From Flavobacterium enshiense (lineage in GTDB: Bacteria; Bacteroidota; Bacteroidia; Flavobacteriales; Flavobacteriaceae), in assembly GCF_022836875.1 (NCBI RefSeq), contig NZ_CP090376.1, positions 2,294,001 to 2,358,000 on the forward strand: a stretch of DNA of 64,000 bases, given 5' to 3'. A program made the position numbers and the translations under genes. A model generated the notes under the pieces. It saw nothing but the letters and a program-made list of their open reading frames with translations, was not told the DNA's origin and did no database searches. This document shows, piece after piece, positions 8,808-16,270 of this stretch (position 1 is the stretch's first letter; the number at the start of each line of letters is the position of its first letter).

Positions 8808-9509
8808 TTAGAAGAAGTTTCTATTATCGGTCACTAATGTTAATCCTTTAAATACACCCTTGTCAAAATCAATCCTATTCGCTTTTATTGCAATCGGAAA
8901 GAAATTGGTACCGCTTGAAACCATTTTTAATTTTTGCTGAGAGTTTGCTGCAAACTCTAGTTTACCGCCTGCTGCTTGATTTAATGTTGCTACTAAGTTG
9001 GCATCAATATTAAAGTCGGTTTCGATTTCGACGACTAAATTTTGTGCAAAAACAACTCCTGTAATTACAAGAATGTTGTTTCGGTTTGCGTTTTTCAAAA
9101 GTACTGGATTAGGATGCCTAAAGTCAGCAGTTGATAAATAGTTTGTAATTTCTCCAAGAGGAATTATTTTTGTTACGGAGTTATCATAACTAATAGTTAC
9201 CTTCTTTCCTGACTTTACTTTTGCTGACAACTCAAAATTGCCTAAACCAAGGGAATTTAATATTTCTTCCAATAAAGAAACCCCAATATTAAATCCATAC
9301 TCATCACTTTTTGTTATGTCAATACTTAAAGCGAGGTCTTCTGTAATAGTCAGTTGAACCGAACTGTTAAAAGCATGATTGATTTCTCCATAATACAACT
9401 CAGCTTCATCAAATGTTGTTTTAAGCCAAAGCTGAAGTGGTTTGTGATTTCTTACGGGCCCTTCAATAAGGTCATAACCTGCATCTCTTATGTACTTTGT
9501 TAGTTTCAT
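8808..9509 (-). CDS. Putative bacterial gasdermin-like pore-forming protein
   Basis: The 233-residue soluble protein has no signal peptide. Its layout recalls bacterial gasdermins: an N-terminal (GYDLI..PV..HKPLQLW, residues 11-28) block, a GVSLLEEI amphipathic segment (76-83), YLSTADF (124-130), the strand pair ILVITGVVFAQNLVVE (146-161), and FFPIAIKANRI (203-213). A short tail of about 20 residues follows, which could be the autoinhibitory peptide. In known systems a protease removes that tail and the protein forms large membrane pores that kill the infected cell. The N-terminal Cys that is palmitoylated in some members is absent here, and no neighbouring protease is evident. The call rests on pattern recall, not an alignment. 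It lies beside an attC-like site. Confidence 0.6.
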   Translation of the reverse strand: MKLTKYIRDAGYDLIEGPVRNHKPLQLWLKTTFDEAELYYGEINHAFNSSVQLTITEDLALSIDITKSDEYGFNIGVSLLEEILNSLGLGNFELSAKVKSGKKVTISYDNSVTKIIPLGEITNYLSTADFRHPNPVLLKNANRNNILVITGVVFAQNLVVEIETDFNIDANLVATLNQAAGGKLEFAANSQQKLKMVSSGTNFFPIAIKANRIDFDKGVFKGLTLVTDNRNFF

Positions 9510-9653
9510 TATTTTTCTTTTTTATGATTTTCCTACTCGTATGGCTTTTCGGTGTCGGCCTGTTTTTAAAAATGGTCGTTTGGATCCATTTGTTAATTTC
9601 AGTTGTCACTTTGGGCGTCAGTCCTGTCCTTTGAGGCGTGTCTTCCTAAATTT

Positions 9654-9815
9654 ACGTATAACGTCCCGCTGGCTTTATGAAGTTGAGAATTTGTATACTG
9701 ATGTTTATAATTATACCGAAAGGTTAGAAAGAAAAAAGTTGATAAGAGGAAGGACTTTTGGTTCCAGATCCCTCATTATACACTCAACACCAATTTCATA
9801 AAACCGCTGCTGGCC
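9654..9815 (-). repeat. attC-like inverted repeat after the serine hydrolase/TPR gene
   Basis: On the plus strand the left arm is at 9654-9697 (acgtataacgtcccgctggc, then tttatgaagttgagaatttgtata) and the right arm at 9777-9815 (tatacactcaacaccaattt, then cataaaaccgctgctggcc). The arms pair imperfectly with bulges across about 40 bases. The site begins 10 bases past the stop codon at 9825, the place an integron attC occupies in a gene cassette. The outer box cgtataacgtcccgc(t/c)ggct is shared with the site at 16123. No ORF is credible in the gap 9510-9824. Confidence 0.5.
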
Positions 9816-9824
9816 TTTCGGTTT

Positions 9825-11204
9825 TTATTTATTTTCGATTCGTTTCAACATTTCTTCAGCGTTTTTGTTTTTTGCGTCAAATTCTAATGCTCTTTTTAGG
9901 TTTATAATTGCCAAGTCTGTTTTTTTCATTTTGTCATAGCATTCTCCAATAAATGAATATGAACTTGAAATTCCAATTGAATTTTTTAAATCAATTGTTG
10001 TGCTTAATTCAAAAATTTTGACTGCGTCTTCAAATCGATTTCTTCGCATTAGATATTTTCCAGTATTTATTAAATCTGCAAATTCATTTGAAAAATCGTA
10101 TTTTTCTTTTTGACTTGATTTAATTTGCTCGTAGAATAAAATTCCATTTTGAAAGTCGTCTAATAATTTTCCCCTAATATCAAGATAAATTGATTTTTTT
10201 GGAATTGTAAAAGGTCTGTCGGCTAAAATATTTAATATTGATTCTGTAATTGCACTAAGTTTGAAATTTTGATTGTTGGTTATTAATACAATAATTGTTT
10301 TGTTTTTTGAATTATAATAAACGTTTGATTCATAATTATTGCCTGAACCTTGATGGGAATGTTCTACAATTTCATTGTTTTCAATAATTGTGTTTCCCAG
10401 GCTTGATTCAGAATTTTTGTCAAAACTTTTTGCAAGAATGTTTAGTGAGTTTTTATTTACTATTTTTTTGTTTTGTAAATTATCAACCCAATTATACAAA
10501 TCAGTTATTGAATAATACATTTCCCCACCTCCGTGAATGAAAGTTGTTTCTTTAAAATCGTTGTCAAATGAACCAGCCATATTTGCAGTTAATATGGAAT
10601 CTTTGGGAATTATACCGCCGCTAATTTTTAGTTTTTTGAATAGCTCGTTTTTCAAAAAATCTTCATAAGACAGATTTGTTATTTTTTTAATTATTTCTTG
10701 TTGAAGAAAAACATTTGCGTTGCTATAAATATATCCGGTTCCAGGTTCAAATTCCAATTTTTCAACATTATTCAATTCCGATAAATATTCGGAATCTGTA
10801 TTTTTAAATATTCTTGGTAAACCACTTGTATATTGAAGCAAATGTTTCATTTGAATTTTAGTTGCCCAACTTGGTAAATATGTCAAATAATTGGAAACTT
10901 TATCATCTAAATTTAGTTTTCCTTTTTCTACTAAAAGTAAAATTCCTGTGCTGTTGAATTCTTTAGTTATCGAGCCAATTGGCATTGTAGATTCTCGATT
11001 TAATTTTTTACTTTTTGTATAATCTGAAAATCCGAGTTCATTTTGATAAATAATTTTCTCGTTTTCAGAAACAATTATATTCCCATTAAATATTCCAATC
11101 TCGTTTGCTGATTTCATCAAGAAATCTAAATTCTGATTTTTTTTTGATTGTCCGAAGGACATCAAAAAATTCAAAATTATTATTGCAAAAATTATTTTCT
11201 TCAT
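9825..11204 (-). CDS. Secreted serine hydrolase with C-terminal TPR repeats
   Basis: The 459-residue protein has a signal peptide ending near residue 19 (MSFGQ), a beta-lactamase-fold domain and a helical tail. The motifs are SITK at 78-81 (nucleophile Ser78), YSN at 160-162, and HQG at 284-286 in place of KTG. From about 385 to 455, helix pairs of TPR type are visible (AVKIFELSTTID, AIINLKRALEFD). It should act in the periplasm on peptides or esters; the substrate is unknown. The gene is unusually AT-rich even for this region and is followed within 10 bases by an attC-like repeat. That suggests it may have arrived as a mobile cassette. Confidence 0.85.
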   Translation of the reverse strand: MKKIIFAIIILNFLMSFGQSKKNQNLDFLMKSANEIGIFNGNIIVSENEKIIYQNELGFSDYTKSKKLNRESTMPIGSITKEFNSTGILLLVEKGKLNLDDKVSNYLTYLPSWATKIQMKHLLQYTSGLPRIFKNTDSEYLSELNNVEKLEFEPGTGYIYSNANVFLQQEIIKKITNLSYEDFLKNELFKKLKISGGIIPKDSILTANMAGSFDNDFKETTFIHGGGEMYYSITDLYNWVDNLQNKKIVNKNSLNILAKSFDKNSESSLGNTIIENNEIVEHSHQGSGNNYESNVYYNSKNKTIIVLITNNQNFKLSAITESILNILADRPFTIPKKSIYLDIRGKLLDDFQNGILFYEQIKSSQKEKYDFSNEFADLINTGKYLMRRNRFEDAVKIFELSTTIDLKNSIGISSSYSFIGECYDKMKKTDLAIINLKRALEFDAKNKNAEEMLKRIENK

Positions 11205-11220
11205 TTTACTTTAAAAGACT

Positions 11221-11228
11221 CAAATTTA
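11221..11228 (-). promoter_or_regulatory. -7 promoter box
   Basis: On the minus strand this reads TAAATTTG, a perfect TAnnTTTG box, 17 bases before the ATG at 11204. It would give a very short leader. A TTG lies upstream (TTGCACC) but closer than the usual 17-23 bases. Confidence 0.35.
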
Positions 11229-11316
11229 ATTGGTCCGGTGCAATTATTTATCTTTAGGTTTTATTTCCCGTCAAACTGAATGCCAACTCTAAAATATATT
11301 AATCTGTATTTTAAAC

Positions 11317-11521
11317 TAAAGTTGGGTGCTATGTCTTTAAGAGTGGTAAAATTAAAAAATATAAGAAATATCCCAAATTTAATTGTTCACAAATAATGGT
11401 TAACGATGACTTTTCGTAATAATGAAAAAATACATTTCACCCCAATCATCATTATTTGGAGATGTAAAAGAGGGGAGTGATTAAAATAAAAATCCCTAAC
11501 TCAAATCAGGGATTGTTTGTT
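11317..11521. repeat. Full copy (b) of a 205-bp intergenic repeat
   Basis: This is colinear with 5535-5738 along its full 205 bases, with many point differences. It has the same start (taaagttggg), the same ataagaaatat-ccaaattt block, the same gagatgtaaaagaggggag block and the same hairpin end. It lies between the DUF2238 gene stop and the serine hydrolase promoter. Apart from the hairpin at 11486-11514, no other feature is seen in the gap 11205-11526. Confidence 0.6.
11486..11514 (-). terminator. Terminator of the DUF2238 gene
   Basis: On the minus strand ATCCCTGATTTGAGTTAGGGAT forms a 7-bp stem followed by a T-rich tract (TTTTTATTTT). It starts 13 bases past the stop codon at 11527. Confidence 0.7.
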
Positions 11522-11526
11522 GGGGT

Positions 11527-12186
11527 TTAAGACTTCAGCTTTTCAATTGAAGCATTGTGTAATCTTGGTAAAAATGTCAATGCTGCAATTGAACCTACTA
11601 ATGCTAACAACATATCGGTCTGGGTATCCCAAACATAACCTTGGGTCCCTAGAAATGCCTCTGCGGATTCGCCTGTCATAATCGCAACAAAGGCTTCTAT
11701 TAACTCATAAAACGAACTGATGGCCAAGCAAATTGAGATACAAATGAAAGATAACCAACTCATTTGCCTTACCACTTGCTTTCGGATTAAAAGTTCCCTT
11801 GCTATAATCGCGGGAACAAAACCCTGAATGAAATGGCCTATCTTATCATAATTATTTCTTGAATGATGAAAGGCGTCTTTAATTAAGTCAAACAAGGGAA
11901 CCTGGGCATAGGTATAATGTCCGCCAATAAATAAGATGTAACAATGAAGTGCAATTAAGGTCAGTAACAAATTGCTGAGAGGAAAAGATCTGTCGGTAAA
12001 CGCTATGATTATAATGGCAATGATTGCGGGAAAAACTTCTAAAAACCATGTGAAGTAATCATGCGGATTGATTCCTGAAATTAATAACCCCACAACAACC
12101 AATATGATAAACAGGTAATACGTTTTTCTGTGCATGAGCTTCATATGTTTTGGTTTAGATTCGGCTGTTTTGTGCAAATAGGACAT
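11527..12186 (-). CDS. DUF2238 (YjdF-type) membrane protein
   Basis: The 219-residue integral membrane protein has about six hydrophobic segments and matches DUF2238, the family of E. coli YjdF. Recognisable features are the GINPHDYFTWFLEVFP segment near residue 38, the polar YDKIGHFIQGFVPAII motif (about 113-128), SSFYELIEA (about 157), and the YVWDTQTDMLLALVG motif near 190. The charged and polar residues inside helices (YDKIGH, WDTQTD) are the conserved signature. No function is established for the family. A later start at ATG 12144 is possible and would trim a polar N-terminus. It is a single gene with its own terminator. Confidence 0.85.
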   Translation of the reverse strand: MSYLHKTAESKPKHMKLMHRKTYYLFIILVVVGLLISGINPHDYFTWFLEVFPAIIAIIIIAFTDRSFPLSNLLLTLIALHCYILFIGGHYTYAQVPLFDLIKDAFHHSRNNYDKIGHFIQGFVPAIIARELLIRKQVVRQMSWLSFICISICLAISSFYELIEAFVAIMTGESAEAFLGTQGYVWDTQTDMLLALVGSIAALTFLPRLHNASIEKLKS

Positions 12187-12268
12187 TTTTTGTTCGGACC
12201 AGGTTAAATATACAAAAAAGAGTATTCGTTACAAACTCACAAAAATTCAGTGTTCTTGATTACTTTTT

Positions 12269-13201
12269 CTACTTGGAAATTTTTTTATTCAGTGTAAAAC
12301 TGAAATCTTCGTTCCCGATATAAGGTTCGTTCTTTTTGCTCAGGAAAAATAAAACATTATTGTCACCAACAAGGAAAGACATTGATTCTGCAGGTTTGTC
12401 GGGATCGATTTGATAGATTACTGCATCAGGATTGGAAGCAATTCCTTTGATGATTGTCCACTTTCCGGAAACATCACGAGGCTCATTATCCACAATTTTA
12501 CGAATGGTATAAGTTGTAGGAAGATGATTTGCAGGATCCCAATTAAGAATTAATCTCCATTTCAGCTTAAAACAGGATTTACTCGCATTCATTTCGGGAT
12601 GATCAGTTGATATATCGCGGCAAGGAGTTCTTCCGTCGAAAGTTAACTGTAAAGACTTGTCTTCTGTTAATGCTGAAGCTATTAAAATTTTACCAGAATC
12701 AATTGCGTTTTTTCGGTTTAAAGAATAGCTCCAGCCTCCGTTTCCAATCATCAACTGGTTTTGGGGCGTTAGCAGGTGGTATATGTTCTCACTGATTTTT
12801 ACGATGGTGATTTTGCTTGGCCAACTACTGTTTTTCAGATGGTAAACTGTGCTTCCCATTTTTACATTCCCGTTTTTGGAAACGGAAAAAGTTCCTTCAA
12901 AAATACGTTTTTCCCCTCCTTTTTTAAACCCCGATGTATTGGGCTGTCCTTCACCAAAATTGATATTCAGGATAAAAGTATTCTGATTAGCACTTCCTTC
13001 GTTTAACTTTAGATTCCATCTGATAAAGTCCACTTTGGTATTGGAGGGAATCGTGAGCAAGGATTTTATTAACTCATCTCCTGGTGTGCTGCCAACTAAA
13101 ATGATTTCTGACGAACGTCCTGTCGCTGAGCAGGAAGCCATGAGAAATATGCATACCATCAGAAGGAATGCCTCTATGTAATATGCTTTGGCTGTTTTCA
13201 T
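12269..13201 (-). CDS. Lipoprotein with tandem NlpE-like domains
   Basis: The 310-residue product begins with a lipoprotein signal: hydrophobic residues 10-20, then LMASC with the lipidated Cys at 24. Two similar domains follow. Each contains a beta-rich stretch ending in a Trp/Phe-Ser-Tyr/Phe-x-Leu-Asn-Arg/Lys motif (GWSYSLNRK near 165 and DFSFTLNKK near 303). Each also has IYHLLTPQNQLMI or VLFFLSKKNEPYI just before that end. This resembles the copper-resistance NlpE N-terminal fold in duplicate. In E. coli, NlpE senses envelope stress, but that role is not implied here. It is probably outer-membrane anchored. An upstream -7 box lies at 13260. Confidence 0.65.
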   Translation of the reverse strand: MKTAKAYYIEAFLLMVCIFLMASCSATGRSSEIILVGSTPGDELIKSLLTIPSNTKVDFIRWNLKLNEGSANQNTFILNINFGEGQPNTSGFKKGGEKRIFEGTFSVSKNGNVKMGSTVYHLKNSSWPSKITIVKISENIYHLLTPQNQLMIGNGGWSYSLNRKNAIDSGKILIASALTEDKSLQLTFDGRTPCRDISTDHPEMNASKSCFKLKWRLILNWDPANHLPTTYTIRKIVDNEPRDVSGKWTIIKGIASNPDAVIYQIDPDKPAESMSFLVGDNNVLFFLSKKNEPYIGNEDFSFTLNKKISK

Positions 13202-13259
13202 ATTACGGATGAATTGGAATTGAATTATGATATCTTCAATTGTTCTGGGGAGTGCCTAA

Positions 13260-13267
13260 CAAATTTA
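13260..13267 (-). promoter_or_regulatory. -7 promoter box of the lipoprotein gene
   Basis: The minus strand reads TTTTCGG followed by TAAATTTG, the same arrangement as at 2590-2600, 59 bases before the ATG at 13201. The shared flank (accgaaaatttg on the plus strand) over both sites suggests related promoters. Confidence 0.45.
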
Positions 13268-13423
13268 CCGAAAATTTGAATGGAAAACTTTAAAGAAGAA
13301 AGAATAGGTGGATAGTTTTCCCTTGAAGTAAAGAGGCAGCAATATGGAGGATCAGATAATTATTTAAAATTCGTTTTTATTGGATTTATTTTGAAGTTGA
13401 TTGCAGGCACAGATTCCTTTGGT

Positions 13424-13500
13424 TGTCGCAATTGTTTAGAGAGTAGAAAAGAGGAGTCACTTAAATAAATAATCCCTAAGCTAGTCAGGGATTATTTATT
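13424..13500. repeat. 3' part of the 205-bp intergenic repeat
   Basis: The bases from ttgtcgcaattgtttagagagtagaaaagaggag to the agggatta hairpin align with the last 75 bases of copies a and b. It lies after the sigma factor stop codon. Besides this and the promoter at 13260, the gap 13202-13536 shows nothing. Confidence 0.5.
13467..13497 (-). terminator. Terminator of the DoxX-sigma factor operon
   Basis: The hairpin aataatccct-x-agggattatt (10-bp arms) lies 40 bases past the sigma factor stop. On the minus strand it is followed by TATTTATTT. It is part of the intergenic repeat. Confidence 0.65.
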
Positions 13501-13536
13501 TTATAGTAAAAAGGATGGCTCATGATTTATTCGCCA

Positions 13537-14184
13537 TCAGAGTTCATGGATTTTCTTCATCACGTTTTCCACCATGGCATTGCAGTATGTCAATTTAAAT
13601 TCAAACAACTCACTGGCTGAGTATTTTTTTTCTATCTCTTCCCGTAACATGGCTTTTGATCGGTTTAGTCGAACTTTTACATTGGTTTCACTAATTTTCA
13701 AAAGATCGGCTGTTTCGGATACATTCAGTCCGTTTATTTCTCGAAGCGAGAATACCATCCGGTAGTCCAACGGAATTTTGGCGAGTGCGTCCTCAATAAT
13801 ATGCCCCAGTTCGCGGTTCTGAATCATTTTATCGGTATCGTTATTCGAGCTGGTAAACATAGGCTTTGCGTTTGCGTTAACATCCTGTGCAATTTCATTT
13901 TTAAAACTGGTTTTTTCCTTTCTTCGATAACAGTTATTCAGCATAATGCGGATTATCCAGGTTTTAAAATCCGAGCGGCCTTCAAACTGCAGTAGGCTTT
14001 TATAGACATCTATAAAGGTCTCCTGCATTAAATCCTGTGTATCGTCGTGATTGTAATTGTACGATCGGCCTATCTTGTAGAGGTAGGGGTTAAACCGGCG
14101 TACAATAATTTCGTAAAGCGCTTTCTCTCCGCCGGCAATACGTTGGATAATTTCTGCTTCGCTGAGTTTTTCAAACTGGATCAT
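13537..14184 (-). CDS. ECF-type RNA polymerase sigma factor
   Basis: The 215-residue protein has sigma-70 region 2 at about residues 20-95 (DDTQDLMQETFIDVYK, then FKTWIIRIMLNNCYRRK). It has region 4 at about 135-190 (IPLDYRMVFSLREINGLNVSETADLL, with the helix-turn-helix and KVRLNRSKAMLR). Regions 1 and 3 are absent, as in extracytoplasmic-function sigma factors. It would direct core RNA polymerase to its own promoter set. The 3-bp gap to the DoxX-like membrane protein gene upstream shows co-transcription. A membrane partner in this position could be a target or modulator, but no classical anti-sigma domain is visible. Confidence 0.9.
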   Translation of the reverse strand: MIQFEKLSEAEIIQRIAGGEKALYEIIVRRFNPYLYKIGRSYNYNHDDTQDLMQETFIDVYKSLLQFEGRSDFKTWIIRIMLNNCYRRKEKTSFKNEIAQDVNANAKPMFTSSNNDTDKMIQNRELGHIIEDALAKIPLDYRMVFSLREINGLNVSETADLLKISETNVKVRLNRSKAMLREEIEKKYSASELFEFKLTYCNAMVENVMKKIHEL

Positions 14185-14187
14185 AAT

Positions 14188-14571
14188 TTAACCTACTATT
14201 TTAGCTATTCTTGCCATCGCAAAAGCGGAAACCGCCATTACAAGATCGCGTACCGCAACATCTATATACTGCATTCCCATCAGTAGTGACAGGGCAATTA
14301 GGACGAGCCACGCCGACACAATATAACCACCGATTTCTGTTTTTTTCAGTACGATGATTCCGGCAATGATTTCAACAATACCTACAATCATCATAAACGT
14401 ATGGCCGGAAAAAGGCAGCATGCCCGCCATAGTCGGATTAAGATAATCTTCCCAATGTGTAAGCAAATTAGTGAATTTATCGGCTCCTGCAACCATAGGT
14501 ACAATACCAAATGTAAATTTTAACAGGTTCAACACCGGTGTTAAAGACTGTTTTACATTATTAGTTTCCAT
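14188..14571 (-). CDS. DoxX-like membrane protein
   Basis: Starting at ATG 14571 the product is 127 residues with four predicted membrane helices. Features are LLKFTFGIVPMVAGADKFTNLL (helix 1 with the DoxX-type GADKF motif), then HTFMMIVGIVEIIAGIIVL, YIVSAWLVLIALSLLMG, and a C-terminal helix ending ARIAKIVG. This is the DoxX/DUF417-like pattern of small inner-membrane proteins often linked to redox or oxidative-stress functions. The frame remains open for 15 codons upstream, but the hydrophobic layout fits the later start. It is the first gene of a two-gene operon with an ECF sigma factor, so it may be tied to that stress response. Confidence 0.8.
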   Translation of the reverse strand: METNNVKQSLTPVLNLLKFTFGIVPMVAGADKFTNLLTHWEDYLNPTMAGMLPFSGHTFMMIVGIVEIIAGIIVLKKTEIGGYIVSAWLVLIALSLLMGMQYIDVAVRDLVMAVSAFAMARIAKIVG

Positions 14572-14706
14572 TTCTTTTGGTTTTACATTGTTTCTATAAT
14601 TATTAGAGTAAACCAAAAGGGGAAAGGTTACAAAAAATTTTGTTTGGGATAGTAATTGAGCGTGTGTGGGGATTTTGTTCGTTTAGCTATGTCATTACAC
14701 AAAAAA

Positions 14707-14732
14707 AGGTTTCAGTTATGCACCGAAACCCT
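14707..14732 (-). terminator. Hairpin terminator after the M24 gene
   Basis: On the minus strand AGGGTTTCGG and CTGAAACCT pair around TGCATAA and are followed by seven T residues. It lies about 40 bases past the stop at 14771, next to the attC-like half-site at 14741-14757. Confidence 0.65.
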
Positions 14733-14740
14733 ACTTACTC

Positions 14741-14759
14741 TAAACCGTTGTTAGCGGTT
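14741..14759 (-). repeat. attC-like half-site after the M24 gene
   Basis: On the minus strand this reads AACCGCTAACAACGGTTTA, 12 bases past the stop at 14771. It matches the arm TGCTAACAGTGGTTTTG of the site at 16123-16262 and TAACAACGGTTT at 6908. No second arm (ACGTTATAGG-like) was found before the DoxX gene, so the site may be degenerate. Confidence 0.4.
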
Positions 14760-14770
14760 CGTTGTTTCAT

Positions 14771-15439
14771 TTATACTAATAATTGTTCGAAAAATCCACC
14801 AATTTTATTTTTTCGATCAACAAAATGTATTTCTAAGATCCAATGTCTTTCATTACCGTTTGCGTCAAGTGAAAACATATCATTGTGATTTTCAGGATGA
14901 ACATATAATTGATAATTTCCAGGCTCTAATCTTTCATGTGGATATTCCCCAATTAAATGTCCTGCAATTTCGCCTCCAAACTCCCAACCAAATTCATTTG
15001 CTTTTTGTTTTACAAAATCAAATAATTCACTTGCTTTAAGAGTTTTCTGGTTGTCAAACCAATTCTTTGTTTCATACCAAGCCTTTTCAACATCATTTTT
15101 TAATTTCAGTTTTTCTGAATTATTTCCAATAACATAAGTTCTTCCTAAATCCGCTTCCCAATTTTCTATAATTGGTCCAAAATCAAAAAATAAAATATCA
15201 TCATCCTTTAATATTTTATTTGGTGGGTTTTCAGTGTATGGAAATAAAGTATTTTCTCCACTTCTCACAATCTTTTTGTGCCAATGATTTTCAATACCAA
15301 ACATCTCAAATGCTAAATTGAAAATTTCCTTATTAAGTTCTTCCTCTGATTTCCCTGCTAAAATTAATTTTTTTTCTTCAACTGTTTTAAATAATTGAAT
15401 TGCAATGTTTTCGGCTTCTAATAATTTTGTCTTAATCAT
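14771..15439 (-). CDS. M24 metallopeptidase-family (creatinase-fold) protein
   Basis: A 222-residue protein with the pita-bread fold signatures of M24 aminopeptidases: FFDFGPIIENWEADLGRTY (two metal-ligand Asp, about residues 110-128), GHLIGEYPHER (metal-ligand His, about 165-175), and WILEIHFVD (Glu, about 205) with a further Glu in GGFFEQLL at the end. Related enzymes are Xaa-Pro dipeptidases or methionine aminopeptidases. This short form lacks the N-terminal creatinase domain. It is cytoplasmic and its substrate is unknown. It stands alone and is followed within a few bases by an attC-like half-site and terminator. That cassette-like arrangement suggests horizontal movement. Confidence 0.8.
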   Translation of the reverse strand: MIKTKLLEAENIAIQLFKTVEEKKLILAGKSEEELNKEIFNLAFEMFGIENHWHKKIVRSGENTLFPYTENPPNKILKDDDILFFDFGPIIENWEADLGRTYVIGNNSEKLKLKNDVEKAWYETKNWFDNQKTLKASELFDFVKQKANEFGWEFGGEIAGHLIGEYPHERLEPGNYQLYVHPENHNDMFSLDANGNERHWILEIHFVDRKNKIGGFFEQLLV

Positions 15440-15494
15440 TTTTTATTCAAAAAATTTGGTTTGTTTTTTTGTGTTTCGTACAACAGTGGTAACA

Positions 15495-16037
15495 CTAAAT
15501 TTTGATATCATTAAAATGCAATTTTACTGGAAATATTTTCAGCTTTTGAAACTTTTCAGCTTTAATCCCAAAAGAATTATAAGGGTCATAAGGTATTGCA
15601 GTAATTATTAAATGTTCTTTTTTACCATCGTTGTCGATATCTCTATCAATGGCCAAAGTAAAAAGATTGTCGGTCAAGGAAATTATTTCAAATTTACCTA
15701 CCTTGTGTGTTCCGAAATAAAAATTGATATGATTGCCAACAGGTTCCCATCTTAAAACAGTTGTATTATTAGTGCAATAATCATTTGTAAAATAGGTGTC
15801 TTCAAACTGATATACTTGACCTTCATTGTTTCTAAATCCAAAATAATCTCTATTACAATCTGGGTTATGGTCATAGAGATAAAGTGTTTCATTCCATAGT
15901 ATGGTGTCGTAGGACCAGCCTTTGAGCAATAAATTGGGTTCAAAAGTTAGGGGTTCAGAAATTGGAGTTGTATTTTCATCTTTATTGCAAGAAGCAAATA
16001 ACAAAACTAAAAAAGTTAGAAATATTATTTTTTTCAT
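15495..16037 (-). CDS. Lipoprotein of unknown function
   Basis: From ATG 16037 the product is 180 residues with a clear lipoprotein signal (MKKIIFLTFLVLLFASC, lipidated Cys17). The mature part has several Cys and Asp residues (YLYDHNPDCNRDYFGF, then FTNDYCTNNT) and ends in a beta-rich region with DRDIDNDGKKEHLIITAIP, which resembles a calcium-binding DxDxDG loop. I know no family for it. The open frame continues to 16172, but those 45 codons overlap the attC-like repeat and read as low-quality basic sequence, so they are excluded. It is probably attached to the outer membrane. Confidence 0.65.
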   Translation of the reverse strand: MKKIIFLTFLVLLFASCNKDENTTPISEPLTFEPNLLLKGWSYDTILWNETLYLYDHNPDCNRDYFGFRNNEGQVYQFEDTYFTNDYCTNNTTVLRWEPVGNHINFYFGTHKVGKFEIISLTDNLFTLAIDRDIDNDGKKEHLIITAIPYDPYNSFGIKAEKFQKLKIFPVKLHFNDIKI

Positions 16038-16122
16038 GGACCAATTGGTTTTAATAGTTGATAATCGGATGGAGGAATAATTTCTTTTAGAAATTGGTGA
16101 TTGTTTCTTACAGTTTTTAGTT

Positions 16123-16262
16123 TGCCTATAACGTCCCGCCGGCTTCAAGAAATTGGGGATTTTTGTTCCCAAACTATTCCATTAGGACTGAAGTCAAATA
16201 TATAAAAGTGCCTTTAAATTTTGCCTTAAACCCCCACTTTCACAAAACCACTGTTAGCAGCA
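16123..16262 (-). repeat. attC-like inverted repeat after a secreted-protein gene
   Basis: On the plus strand the left arm is tgcctataacgtcccgccgg, then cttcaagaaattggggatt (16123-16162). The right arm is aaacccccactttcacaaaa, then ccactgttagcagca (16228-16262). They pair imperfectly with bulges, which is the attC architecture. The box tataacgtcccgc(c/t)ggct is shared with 9654, and the outer TGCTAACA/TGCCTATAACG ends pair. The site starts 8 bases past the stop codon at 16271. Confidence 0.5.
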
Positions 16263-16270
16263 GTCTTACT

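Noticed and set aside
9490..9801. Plus-strand 103-codon ORF
   Set aside because: It overlaps the start of the gasdermin-like gene and the attC-like repeat, and its translation is rich in basic and odd residues without any domain.
9825..11204. Activating protease partner of the gasdermin-like protein
   Set aside because: It is a secreted beta-lactamase-fold hydrolase with an SxxK motif, not a cytoplasmic caspase- or trypsin-like protease.
16038..16172. N-terminal extension of the lipoprotein at 15495
   Set aside because: The 45 extra codons precede a perfect lipoprotein signal and overlap the attC-like site.
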